From CALCLY01 sp900552775 (lineage in GTDB: Bacteria > Bacillota > Clostridia > UMGS1883 > UMGS1540), in assembly GCA_937966555.1 (NCBI GenBank), contig CALCLY010000027.1, positions 14,881 through 78,880 of the forward strand: 64,000 nt of DNA. The letters are read 5' to 3'. The stretch's first letter is position 1. The number at the start of each line of letters is the position of its first letter. The translations under genes were made by a program, and so were the position numbers. The notes beneath the pieces were generated by a model, which saw only the letters and a program-made list of their open reading frames with translations, had not been told where the DNA came from and made no database searches. Below are positions 6,742 through 14,149 of this stretch, piece by piece.

Positions 6742-6975
6742 AGCGAACAAGTGTGAGCGACACCGCGGGGATAGGAAAAAAGCTTTGGAATCGACAAACT
6801 GAGCCGCAGCAAGGTAAAACTTGCTGCGGGTTACCCGAAGGCGTATGTGTATACGCCGAGAGGCGAAGTTTGCCCGATAGCAAGAAAATAATAATTTCAG
6901 AAAAATCAAAATATTGATTTTTCTACTTTAAAATAAATAAAACATTACTGTTTATTTTTTTCTTGCGTTCCGGAG
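6742..6975 (+). ncRNA. R4 structured element, copy 3 (candidate structured RNA)
   Basis: Same joiners as copy 2 (GAG, GTTACCCGAA, GAGAGGCGA), but P2 is CCGCAGCAAG/CTTGCTGCGG (6804..6829) and P3 is GGCGTAT/ATACGCC (6840..6857); P1 pairs CAAACT with AGTTTG. In the second domain GCAAGAAAA pairs with TTTTCTTGC, and the inner hairpin is AGAAAAATCA/TGATTTTTCT. The sequence change with kept pairing supports a real fold. Confidence 0.5.
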
Positions 6976-6992
6976 TTTTTTAACATCCCCTT
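6959..6992 (+). repeat. R5 motif, TTCTTGCGTTCCGGAG type
   Basis: TTCTTGCGTTCCGGAG followed by TTTTTTAACATCCC. The same block occurs near 46320, 46387 (truncated by a REP) and 49916. It coincides with the right edge of R4. Confidence 0.7.
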
Positions 6993-7010
6993 TTGTGTTG
7001 CGGAAAAAAA

Positions 7011-7040
7011 CGGGCGACCACTGGGGGGTCGCCCCTACGG
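7011..7040 (-). repeat. R1 REP hairpin
   Basis: Longer loop than usual, with CCCAGT-type core; stem intact. Confidence 0.8.
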
Positions 7041-7059
7041 TATAATATTGAGAGCGTAT

Positions 7060-7200
7060 AAATTCATAAAAAGCCGCGACCTGTGCGTGGCTTTTTATTC
7101 CTATATGAGGGTAGAAATGCAACGCATTTCGTAAGCGAAGCGCCGAATGCAAACTCGAAGGGCATACTTGTAGCCCTTCGAAGAGCTCGCCGTGCGAGCG
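7060..7200 (+). repeat. R2 module with a third stem-2 type
   Basis: Terminator hairpin 7068..7096, stem 1 GAAATGC/GCATTTC, GCGCCGAATGC, then stem 2 TCGAAGGGC (7055+100, i.e. 7155..7163) with GCCCTTCGA (7173..7181). The end reads GCTCGCCGTGCGAGC. It sits just past the stop of uxaA and could terminate it. Confidence 0.75.
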
Positions 7201-7203
7201 AAT

Positions 7204-8574
7204 TTATAATACCACGCCGTCCTTAAATATCGATATCTCCTTGTATCCGTTTACCTCGTTTTTTGTCTCCTTACCGGACGCGACGGATATTACAAAATCG
7301 AAAAAGTCATCGTCCCGGTCCGCACCTTCAAGCACGGGCGAGGAGTCATAATCTATCCAGCCTTTTTTTCTGTCGGCAAGAACCTTGTTTGTGGATATCT
7401 TCACCGTGGGTACGGGAGCGCCGAGAGGAGTTCCCCTGCCGGTTGTGAAAAGAATCATATGCACTCCGGCGGCAGTTAAATTCGTGATTGCGACAATGTC
7501 GTTTCCGGGGCCGTTTAAAAGCGACAGACCGTTTTCCGTAACCCTGTCTCCGTAATCCAGAACAGCCGTCACTTCGCCTTTTCCGCCTTTCTGTATACAT
7601 CCCGTGGATTTTTCCTCAAGGGTTGTGATTCCGCCTTCTTTATTTCCGGGCGATGGGTTCTCGTAAACCACCTGTCCGTGAGACGTGAAATAATCCTTGA
7701 AATTGTTTATAAGCTTTACGGTGTCGTCAAAAACGGCTTTGGATTTGCAGCGCTCCATAAGAAAATGCTCCGCTCCGAACATTTCGGGCACCTCCGTCAG
7801 CACACATGCGCCGCCGAAAGAAATCATCTTATCGGAAAATCTGCCGACAAGCGGATTTGCGCTTATGCCGGAAAAGCCGTCGCTTCCGCCGCATTTAAGA
7901 CCTATCTTAAGCTTTGATACGGGCACGGGCTCTCTTTTAAACGTATCGGCATATGCCTGAAGTTCCTTTATAATCTTTGTGCCTTCCGCTATTTCGTCCC
8001 CGCAGTCCTGGCAGTTTAAAAACCTGATGCGCTTTTCGTCGTAATCGCCGAGAACCTTTTTAAATTCGGCAATATTGTTATTTTCGCAGCCGAGACCCAA
8101 AACCAGCACACCTGCGGCATTCGGATTCATGCAGAGGCCTCGCAGCACAAGCTGCGTTGTTTTATGGTCGCCGCAAAGCTGCGAGCAGCCGAAAGGATGC
8201 GGAAAAGAATATGCTCCCGTAAGAGACGCAAGCTTTTCGGCAGTCTTATTTACACAGCCGACGGTATTTATTATCCATACCTCGTTTCTTATTCCGACTT
8301 CTCCGTTTCCGCGCACGTATCCCATGAAAGTTTTGTCCGTGTGAACACGTTCTATGGGTTCGTTCTTCGGGCAATATGTGTATTCCAGATTGCCCGAAAG
8401 ATTCGTTTTCATGTTATGCGTGTGAACATGCTCGCCCTTTTTTATGTCACATACGGCGTGACCTATGGGGTTGCCGTATTTTATTATGTTTTCGCCCTTT
8501 TTTATATCGCAGAGCGCATATTTATGCCCGTTTTGAAGGTTAACCTCGACATTGTCAAGTACATTAATTCTCAT
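7204..8574 (-). CDS. uxaA: Altronate dehydratase
   Basis: A protein of 456 residues. The N-terminal 95 form the SAF-like domain (DNVEVNLQNGHKYALCDIKKG); the rest is the UxaA catalytic body with GYVRGNGEVGIRNEVWIINT and CGGSDGFSGISANP. The family dehydrates D-altronate to 2-keto-3-deoxygluconate in galacturonate breakdown, usually with Fe or Mn. It overlaps the end of uxaB by 11 bases, indicating translational coupling. A galactarate dehydratase relative is the main alternative, but the uxaB partner argues for altronate. Confidence 0.9.
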   Translation of the reverse strand: MRINVLDNVEVNLQNGHKYALCDIKKGENIIKYGNPIGHAVCDIKKGEHVHTHNMKTNLSGNLEYTYCPKNEPIERVHTDKTFMGYVRGNGEVGIRNEVWIINTVGCVNKTAEKLASLTGAYSFPHPFGCSQLCGDHKTTQLVLRGLCMNPNAAGVLVLGLGCENNNIAEFKKVLGDYDEKRIRFLNCQDCGDEIAEGTKIIKELQAYADTFKREPVPVSKLKIGLKCGGSDGFSGISANPLVGRFSDKMISFGGACVLTEVPEMFGAEHFLMERCKSKAVFDDTVKLINNFKDYFTSHGQVVYENPSPGNKEGGITTLEEKSTGCIQKGGKGEVTAVLDYGDRVTENGLSLLNGPGNDIVAITNLTAAGVHMILFTTGRGTPLGAPVPTVKISTNKVLADRKKGWIDYDSSPVLEGADRDDDFFDFVISVASGKETKNEVNGYKEISIFKDGVVL

Positions 8575-9832
8575 ATTTTGAAACCTCGTCGTAAAGGAAG
8601 CTTAAATCCTCGTCCCAGAAATCCTTGTTTGCCAGTATCTCGCGAAGGCTCTTTTCCTTCATAAACTTCATAACGTCCTCAGCGTCGTTGGGAGTTCCCT
8701 TTTTGTAAAACTCAACAAGCTTTGCAAATGAGAAAAGCAGCGTCTCCGGCATTTTATTGTATCTTTTTATATATTCAAGTATCGAAGGCAGCACGCGAAC
8801 CTTAAATTTGCTTACGCTGTTTAACGCAATCGAGGAAAGGTAATGCCTGATGTACGGATTTGCAAATCTTTCGATAACGCTGTCTGCGTATTCCACAAGT
8901 TCACCGTGCGGCAAATCAAGCGTGGGGATAATCTCATCGTAAACGCATTTTTTGATGTACGCGAGCATTTTGGGGTCATCTATGCAGCTTTTTACAGTGT
9001 CGAATCCCGAAAGAAGCGCATAGGGCACAAGAGATGTGTGAGCGCCGTTTAATATTCTTACTTTTCTTGTTCTGTACATTTCGAGATTGTCGCAGATTAT
9101 TACGTTAAGACCCGCTTTTTCAAACGGCAGATCCGTCAGAGCCTCCTTGGGGCCTTCTATTACCCAAAGGTGGAAATACTCCGATGTGTTGAGCATTTTA
9201 TCTTCATAGCCGAGGTCGATTTTCTCGTCTTTGGGGTATCCGGTGTTGATTCTGTCAACAAGCGTTGAGCAGAAAACATTTTTTTCGCCTACCCAGTCGA
9301 TAAAGTCCCGGCAGAGATTCCACTCTGCGGCATATCTCAAAACGATTTCCTTAAGTTTTTTGCCGTTTTTGTCGATAAGTTCACAGGGAAGGAAAACAAA
9401 TCCGTCAAGTCCGAGCGTAAATCTCTTGTAAAGCAGCGCGCAAACCTTTGCCGGGAACGATGCCGGCGGACAGTCGGTTGCTTTGTCACCCTCGTGATAC
9501 GCAATGCCCGATTCCGTTGTGTTTGAAATAACAAATTTAAAATCGGGGTTTTCCGCAAGCGCCAAAAACGCGTCATAGTCGTCATAAGGCTTAACGCAGC
9601 GGACAATGGAGTCTACCTTTGTTATTTCAACGCCCTCCGTTCCGCGGATGATATGCGTGTATTTGCAGCCCTGCGCCGTGAGCATGTCGCACATTCCGCG
9701 CTCTATGGGCTGTACCGCAACAACACCGTAATTTGTAAGACCCTTATCATTCATTTTCTGTATCATCCAGTCTGCAAAGCCGCGCAGGAAGCCGCCCTCG
9801 CCAAACTGTATTATTTTTTCTGTTCTTGACAT
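8564..9832 (-). CDS. uxaB: Tagaturonate reductase (altronate oxidoreductase)
   Basis: A protein of 422 residues of the mannitol dehydrogenase family. The N-terminal nucleotide-binding region includes IIQFGEGGFLRGF; the C-terminal catalytic part includes NGAHTSLVPYALLSG, with the family Lys/Asn/His region. It reduces D-tagaturonate to D-altronate with NADH, one step before UxaA. The start at 9832 follows GGAGGAA; the longer frame to 9880 lacks support. First gene of the uxaBA pair. Hexuronate isomerase (uxaC) and KDG kinase/aldolase are not in the window. Confidence 0.92.
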   Translation of the reverse strand: MSRTEKIIQFGEGGFLRGFADWMIQKMNDKGLTNYGVVAVQPIERGMCDMLTAQGCKYTHIIRGTEGVEITKVDSIVRCVKPYDDYDAFLALAENPDFKFVISNTTESGIAYHEGDKATDCPPASFPAKVCALLYKRFTLGLDGFVFLPCELIDKNGKKLKEIVLRYAAEWNLCRDFIDWVGEKNVFCSTLVDRINTGYPKDEKIDLGYEDKMLNTSEYFHLWVIEGPKEALTDLPFEKAGLNVIICDNLEMYRTRKVRILNGAHTSLVPYALLSGFDTVKSCIDDPKMLAYIKKCVYDEIIPTLDLPHGELVEYADSVIERFANPYIRHYLSSIALNSVSKFKVRVLPSILEYIKRYNKMPETLLFSFAKLVEFYKKGTPNDAEDVMKFMKEKSLREILANKDFWDEDLSFLYDEVSKYEN

Positions 9833-9938
9833 ATTTGTTCCTCCTCTTTTTCTTTTTATATTACTGTTATTGTACCGCAATTTTATAGTGTTTTCCTTTA
9901 ATATATTATCATATTGAATGAAAATCTTTAATTTTTTG

Positions 9939-9967
9939 TTGTATTTTGTTTTGAAATGTGATATTAT
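9939..9967 (+). promoter_or_regulatory. Possible promoter of the AraC-family gene
   Basis: TTGTAT, 17 bp, TATTAT. It implies a short leader and start at 9984 rather than 9918. Confidence 0.4.
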
Positions 9968-9983
9968 TGTTTCGGTGATTTAT

Positions 9984-10784
9984 ATGACTGTATTTACAGA
10001 CGAAAAAATAGAGCTTTTCGACAGGCAGAAAAGAGACGCGTCTTATATAATGGACCAGGCGCACTACCACAGCAAAAACGAGCTTTATTTTTCAAAAAAA
10101 GGAAAAACAAAATATTTTATAGGTGACGAAATATTTATTCTTGAACCGGGAGACATGATTTTTGTCCCGGCAGGCTCTTTTCACAAGACGGACTGCGGCG
10201 TAAGAGAGAGAATCCTTCTTGTTTTTGACAATGATTTTTTGGGCGGCAGCTATCAAAAGTACATAGAAAGCCTCTCAAAAGACAAGCTTATAAGAATACG
10301 CCCCGACAAGCTTTCGGAGATTAACGGGATTTTCAATAAAATCGAGAAAGAAGGCATGAACAAGCAGGAGGATTACCTGGAACTCGAAAAGCTGTATCTG
10401 CGACAGCTTCTTATTCTTGTCTCGCGGTACAGACTTCAAAATGTTTCGTCCGAGCTGAGCGAAATTTACAGTATTATCCAAAATGTTGTAAAGTATATAA
10501 ATGAAAATTACAGCTCCGATTTAAGTCTCCCGTATCTGGCGCACAAATACGGAATGAGTCCCGGTTATCTTTCAAGGCAGTTTAAATCCGTTACGGGCGT
10601 GGGACTTAACGAATATATAAACATTTCCAAGGTGACGGCCGCCGCAAAACTTCTTTCGGAATCGAATTTGTCCGTAACAAAAGTGTCCGAGCTTTGCGGG
10701 TATAATGACAGCAATTATTTTTCAACCGTTTTTAAAAAATATATGGGCACAACGCCGAAAAAATATTCCGCGGAAAAGGCGTGA
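9984..10784 (+). CDS. AraC-family regulator, probably of uxaBA
   Basis: A protein of 266 residues from the chosen ATG. Residues 10-100 are a cupin-like sensor (HYHSKNELYF, EPGDMIFVPAGSFHKTD). The C-terminal 100 residues hold the two AraC helix-turn-helix units (LPYLAHKYGMSPGYLSRQFK; VTKVSELCGYNDSNYFSTVFKKYMGTTPKKY). It is divergent from uxaBA across a 150-bp AT-rich region, the usual layout for a local activator of a sugar-acid operon. A start at 9918 would add 22 hydrophobic residues that do not fit the family. Confidence 0.87.
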   Translation: MTVFTDEKIELFDRQKRDASYIMDQAHYHSKNELYFSKKGKTKYFIGDEIFILEPGDMIFVPAGSFHKTDCGVRERILLVFDNDFLGGSYQKYIESLSKDKLIRIRPDKLSEINGIFNKIEKEGMNKQEDYLELEKLYLRQLLILVSRYRLQNVSSELSEIYSIIQNVVKYINENYSSDLSLPYLAHKYGMSPGYLSRQFKSVTGVGLNEYINISKVTAAAKLLSESNLSVTKVSELCGYNDSNYFSTVFKKYMGTTPKKYSAEKA

Positions 10785-10814
10785 AAAAGTAAAAACGGGA
10801 AGCGGAACACAAAA

Positions 10815-10843
10815 CGGGCGACCACTGGGGGTCGCCCCTACGG
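10815..10843 (-). repeat. R1 REP hairpin
   Basis: Loop CCCAGT. Followed by GAAAGCGAACAAGCGTGAGC, the common end motif. Confidence 0.85.
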
Positions 10844-10875
10844 TACATTGTTGAAAGCGAACAAGCGTGAGCGAC

Positions 10876-10915
10876 AAAAAAGCCGCTGCAAAGGGGACTT
10901 ATGCAGCAGCTTTTT
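10876..10915. terminator. Bidirectional terminator between araC-type gene and aminotransferase
   Basis: AAAAAGCCGCTGCA and TGCAGCAGCTTTTT pair with one mismatch around an 11-base loop. It lies between two convergent genes. Confidence 0.8.
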
Positions 10916-10939
10916 ACCGGATATTAGATTGTTGTCATA

Positions 10940-12247
10940 TTATTTGTTCTGCATTTCGGAAATAACTTCCAAAATAGCGTCAGCCATGTATTTAAGCTGT
11001 TCGTCCGTAAGGTCGTAAATCGGGAGATGCGTAAATCTCTTGTTGAACACTTCCTCCGTTACGGGGCAGGATTTTGCAATAGCGTCCCTGTCGTAACCCA
11101 TCTGCTTTATAATGTTGAACTTGTAAAGCGGACCGAAATGCGGAATGTTTGTAACGCCCTTCGCCGTAAGTCTTTCTTTAAATTCCTGAACGTCACCGCC
11201 GGCAAGCTCGGGAACTATCTCGAGGAGATAGAGGTGGAAAGTGGGAACAATATCGTCATTTCCGAGATCCTGCGGAACAATTGCGGGATTGCCGGAAAGT
11301 CTCTTTGTCATGTACTCTGCGCTGCGGCGTCTCTCAGCCAGAATCTTGTCATATCTCTTAAGCTGAAGCGAAAGACCGAGACCCTGAATCTCCGTTGTGG
11401 AGCAGTTGTTGCTTGCAACAAAAGGAGCGTTTTTGCCCTCAATCGCAGTGATATCGTAAAGCCAGTTCTCAATGGCGCGGCTCTGGTCCATACCGAGGAA
11501 GCGCGCGCGCTTCATTTCGCTGCGGAATTCGGGAATCTGTGTTGTTAAAATACCGCCCTCGCCGAACGATGTGCAGTTTTTAACCTCGTGAAAGCTGTAA
11601 GAGCCGAAATGACCTATTGTGCCGAGCTTTTTACCCTTGTATTCGCCGCCGAAGCCGTGAGCCGCGTCCTCAAGCACTATAATATCGTGCTTTTTCGCAA
11701 GCTCCATAATCGGGTCCATATCCACAGGGTATCCGCCTATATGTACGGGCACAATCATTTTTGTTTTAGAGGTGATTTTGCGCTCAACATCCTTGGGGTC
11801 CATATTAAGCGTTTTCGGGTCAACATCCGCAAAAACGAGCTTTGCGCCCACGGAAAGAGGATATGCCATTGTTGCGATAAACGTAATGGAAGGCACGATT
11901 ACCTCGTCTCCCTCCTTGAGATTTGCATATTTATACGCAATCTCAAAGCCTGCCGTCGCATTTGTGACAAAAAGGCTTCCGGGCACGCCGAGATACTCGT
12001 CGCACGCCTTTTCCGCCTCCTCAACCTTTGCCGCGAGGGAAAGCTTTCCGGGAGGCGTTGCGATTTCGCCGAGCTTATCTATCTGCTTGTTTACAGCCTC
12101 AATTATCTCGTCGTATTCCTTTCCGCTGCCCTGCATGAGGAATTTTACAATTGCCTTTAAATCCTCCGCGTTATAGTTTTCGCCGACTGCCGCCCACGGC
12201 ACCTTTGCGGCGCCCGTATTGTACCTGAAATCGGTGGTTTCTGCCAT
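10940..12247 (-). CDS. DegT/DnrJ/EryC1/StrS-family PLP aminotransferase
   Basis: A protein of 435 residues. The family core is clear: TNATAGFEIA near residue 95, PSITFIATMAYPL, VHIGGYPVDM, LEDAAHGFGGEY (PLP-ring Asp), and SFHEVKNCTSFGEGG with the PLP lysine. Such enzymes aminate keto-sugars in surface glycan or antibiotic pathways. It has an extra N-terminal segment of about 70 residues compared with short members. No sugar-nucleotide genes are beside it, so the substrate is unknown. AAGGAGGAAAAAGG precedes the ATG. Confidence 0.88.
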   Translation of the reverse strand: MAETTDFRYNTGAAKVPWAAVGENYNAEDLKAIVKFLMQGSGKEYDEIIEAVNKQIDKLGEIATPPGKLSLAAKVEEAEKACDEYLGVPGSLFVTNATAGFEIAYKYANLKEGDEVIVPSITFIATMAYPLSVGAKLVFADVDPKTLNMDPKDVERKITSKTKMIVPVHIGGYPVDMDPIMELAKKHDIIVLEDAAHGFGGEYKGKKLGTIGHFGSYSFHEVKNCTSFGEGGILTTQIPEFRSEMKRARFLGMDQSRAIENWLYDITAIEGKNAPFVASNNCSTTEIQGLGLSLQLKRYDKILAERRRSAEYMTKRLSGNPAIVPQDLGNDDIVPTFHLYLLEIVPELAGGDVQEFKERLTAKGVTNIPHFGPLYKFNIIKQMGYDRDAIAKSCPVTEEVFNKRFTHLPIYDLTDEQLKYMADAILEVISEMQNK

Positions 12248-12312
12248 TTCCTTTTTCCTCCTTATTATAGATATTATATTAATTTAATGCTTGTATAAAT
12301 TAATTATAAAAT

Positions 12313-12339
12313 AAAAAGCCCGACTTGTCAAGGCTTTTT
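12313..12339. terminator. Terminator between mgsA and the aminotransferase gene
   Basis: AAAAAGCC / GGCTTTTT with an 11-base loop, followed by a T tract on both strands. It closes mgsA. Confidence 0.75.
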
Positions 12340-12365
12340 ATTTAATGAATAAAAAAATATATTAA

Positions 12366-12770
12366 TTATCTTTTGGGGTTTATAATGTCTCTCCAGTCGA
12401 GGTCCCCGCGTTCTATGCCCATAATGAGAATTTCCGCCGAGGCAATGTTTGTTGCCAGCGGGATATTATGTACATCGCAAAGGCGCATAATCGTTGTTAT
12501 CTCCGGCTCGTGCGGCTGCTTTGTAAGAGGGTCTCTGAAAAAGAGAACCGCGTCTATTTCGTTATAGGCAAGTCTTGCCCCTATCTGCTGATCGCCGCCC
12601 TGCGGACCCGAGAGAAATTTATAAACATACAAACCCGTCGCTTCTTCAACAAGATTACCCGTTGTGGCGGTTGCACATAGGTTATGCTTCATCAATATTC
12701 CTTTGTATGCAATGCAGAACTGAATCATGAGTTCTTTCTTTTTGTCGTGTGCAATCAATGCAATGTTCAT
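12366..12770 (-). CDS. mgsA: Methylglyoxal synthase
   Basis: A protein of 134 residues, the standard length. The N terminus MNIALIAHDKKKELM and the phosphate-binding/catalytic segment SGPQGGDQQIGARL followed by DAVLFFRDPLT match MgsA; the aspartates in these are the catalytic residues. It converts dihydroxyacetone phosphate to methylglyoxal and phosphate, relieving sugar-phosphate stress. The start at 12770 follows GGAG; the longer frame to 12905 runs into its own promoter. Confidence 0.95.
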   Translation of the reverse strand: MNIALIAHDKKKELMIQFCIAYKGILMKHNLCATATTGNLVEEATGLYVYKFLSGPQGGDQQIGARLAYNEIDAVLFFRDPLTKQPHEPEITTIMRLCDVHNIPLATNIASAEILIMGIERGDLDWRDIINPKR

Positions 12771-12876
12771 TATAAATCTCCATTCCGCCGTAAACGCAAA
12801 ATCGTCTACTTGCATTAGTGTTAAAAGAGTGAATTTCAAAGCGCAATTTGCACGCTTATTTCTCCGCTTTAAGAAT

Positions 12877-12905
12877 ATTATACTACAAAACAAAATGTTT
12901 GACAA
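12877..12905 (-). promoter_or_regulatory. SigmaA promoter of mgsA
   Basis: TTGTCA (12900..12905), 17 bp, TATAAT (12877..12882). Confidence 0.75.
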
Positions 12906-12959
12906 GTATTTTTATACATAATAATTGAAAATTAATGATTTTTTTACAATTTGCCGAGT

Positions 12960-12966
12960 TTCGACA
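12960..12966 (-). promoter_or_regulatory. Spo0A-box-like heptamer
   Basis: TTCGACA on the plus strand equals a perfect Spo0A box (TGTCGAA) on the other. It lies between the mgsA and LytTR promoters. A single heptamer can occur by chance. Confidence 0.25.
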
Positions 12967-13009
12967 CAATTTTTTTACCAATTTGTCATACAATAATAGC
13001 GATTAACTA

Positions 13010-13038
13010 TTGCAATATACAAAAATTCATGATATAAT
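13010..13038 (+). promoter_or_regulatory. SigmaA promoter of the LytTR gene
   Basis: TTGCAA, 17 bp, TATAAT. It gives a leader of about 225 bases before the ATG at 13271. Confidence 0.8.
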
Positions 13039-13044
13039 ATAGTA

Positions 13045-13270
13045 GCCAAATAAAAATTCAAATAGTTAATCACACTCGGAGAGTGTTTCTTTTATATCGG
13101 AAAAATACATACGCTCTGTTCTTCTGAATCACTTTCTTGCGGTGTTTTTTGAATTTTTGTTTGGCGACAAATTCGGAGCGATGTGTTTTTAATGCGTCCG
13201 CTGCCGCGGGCGCATTTTATATTTCCCTCCGAACGTACTTAAAAGATTCAATCATCGGAGGTTTTTTTCT
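13045..13270 (+). promoter_or_regulatory. Hairpin-rich leader of the LytTR gene
   Basis: Three terminator-like hairpins lie in the leader. The first is ACACTC-GGA-GAGTGT with a T-rich tail near 13072..13095. The second is TGCGTCCGC-TGCC-GCGGGCGCA with TTTT (13191..13218). The third is CCTCCGA (13226..13232) pairing with TCGGAGG (13255..13261), followed by seven Ts. The third buries the ribosome binding site GGAGG nine bases before the ATG. This suggests control by attenuation or by blocking of ribosome access; no ligand-binding class was recognised. Confidence 0.55.
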
Positions 13271-13978
13271 ATGAAAGTATGTTTTTTCGACGATTCCGCC
13301 GAAGGAATAAAAACAATACGCGCTTACTGCGATTCCCACTGCCGCGAAAATATATCTTACAGCTTAAATCCAGACCTGACGGACTTTTTTCGTGATCTCG
13401 GCTCGTGTGGCATATCTCTTATATTTCTCGATACACGCGTCGTGCGTGGCAGCCTCGGCAGCTTTGAACTTGCCAAAAAAATACGCGAAGCAAGCTTCTG
13501 CGTTCATATTGTGTTTATGTCGGCATATTATGAAGATATGCCGTTCTGCTTTCAGAATCTTATACGCCCCTCGGGCTTTCTTCTGAAAAATTCAACAGCA
13601 AACGATATTGATTCCATTTTAAACGCCGTGACTGCGGCGGACTCCGTCCCGGAAACCTCTGCCGTCAAAATAAGCGTGCGCGCCGGCGGCGAACAGTTTT
13701 CTTTTTCTACGGATGAAATAATGTATTTCACCACCATCGGCAAAAAGCTTGCCTTAAAAACCTCCGACTGCCAGACCGTGGAGTTTTACGGCACGCTCAA
13801 AGATATAGAATCCAAGTATTCCGAATACTTTTTAAGATGCCACAGCGGTTTTCTTGTCAACAAAAAATACATACGCCGCTTTTCGAAAAGCTCGATAAAG
13901 CTGAAAAACAGCGCCGAAGAGCTGCCCGTTTCGAAGAAATATGTTAAAAACGTCACAAATTTTGCACATTTGTCTTAA
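13271..13978 (+). CDS. LytTR-type response regulator (AgrA/LytR family)
   Basis: A protein of 235 residues. The receiver domain (1-120) has FFDDS, the phospho-acceptor in IFLDTR (D54) and LLKNST. The C-terminal LytTR DNA-binding domain spans about 135-232 (DEIMYFTTIGKKLALKT, FYGTLKDIESKY, FLRCHSGFLVNKKYIRRF). The family controls virulence, bacteriocin or surface-protein genes by binding paired direct repeats. No sensor kinase gene is next to it. The next gene encodes an unknown secreted protein with its own promoter, a plausible target but unproven. Confidence 0.9.
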   Translation: MKVCFFDDSAEGIKTIRAYCDSHCRENISYSLNPDLTDFFRDLGSCGISLIFLDTRVVRGSLGSFELAKKIREASFCVHIVFMSAYYEDMPFCFQNLIRPSGFLLKNSTANDIDSILNAVTAADSVPETSAVKISVRAGGEQFSFSTDEIMYFTTIGKKLALKTSDCQTVEFYGTLKDIESKYSEYFLRCHSGFLVNKKYIRRFSKSSIKLKNSAEELPVSKKYVKNVTNFAHLS

Positions 13979-14044
13979 TTTTATTTCCGTTTATCGGATA
14001 TAAAGTCAATTTATCCTAAAAAAACATTTATTTGTCAGAAAATC

Positions 14045-14073
14045 TTGAAAACATCATGGTGAATTATTATAAT
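14045..14073 (+). promoter_or_regulatory. SigmaA promoter of the secreted protein gene
   Basis: TTGAAA, 17 bp, TATAAT. The leader then has a hairpin GACAGG...CCTGTC (about 14097..14117), the type that can protect an mRNA 5' end. Confidence 0.8.
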
Positions 14074-14149
14074 ACTAATAGGCACACAGATGTAGCGACA
14101 GGCTTTTTTGACCTGTCCTCAAACAAATTATAAAAGGAGAATATGTTTT

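Noticed and set aside
6202..6909. Open frames of 70-130 codons across the R2/R1 arrays (with phrases such as ALRLRKQHIVSYPHIGIKSH)
   Set aside because: They are translations of R1-R4 repeat DNA, recur wherever the repeats do, lack ribosome binding sites and change frame between copies.
10874..10920. Hairpin after the AraC gene as an R2 terminator copy
   Set aside because: The stem is GCTGCA-based and unrelated to the R2 hairpin; it is an ordinary terminator.
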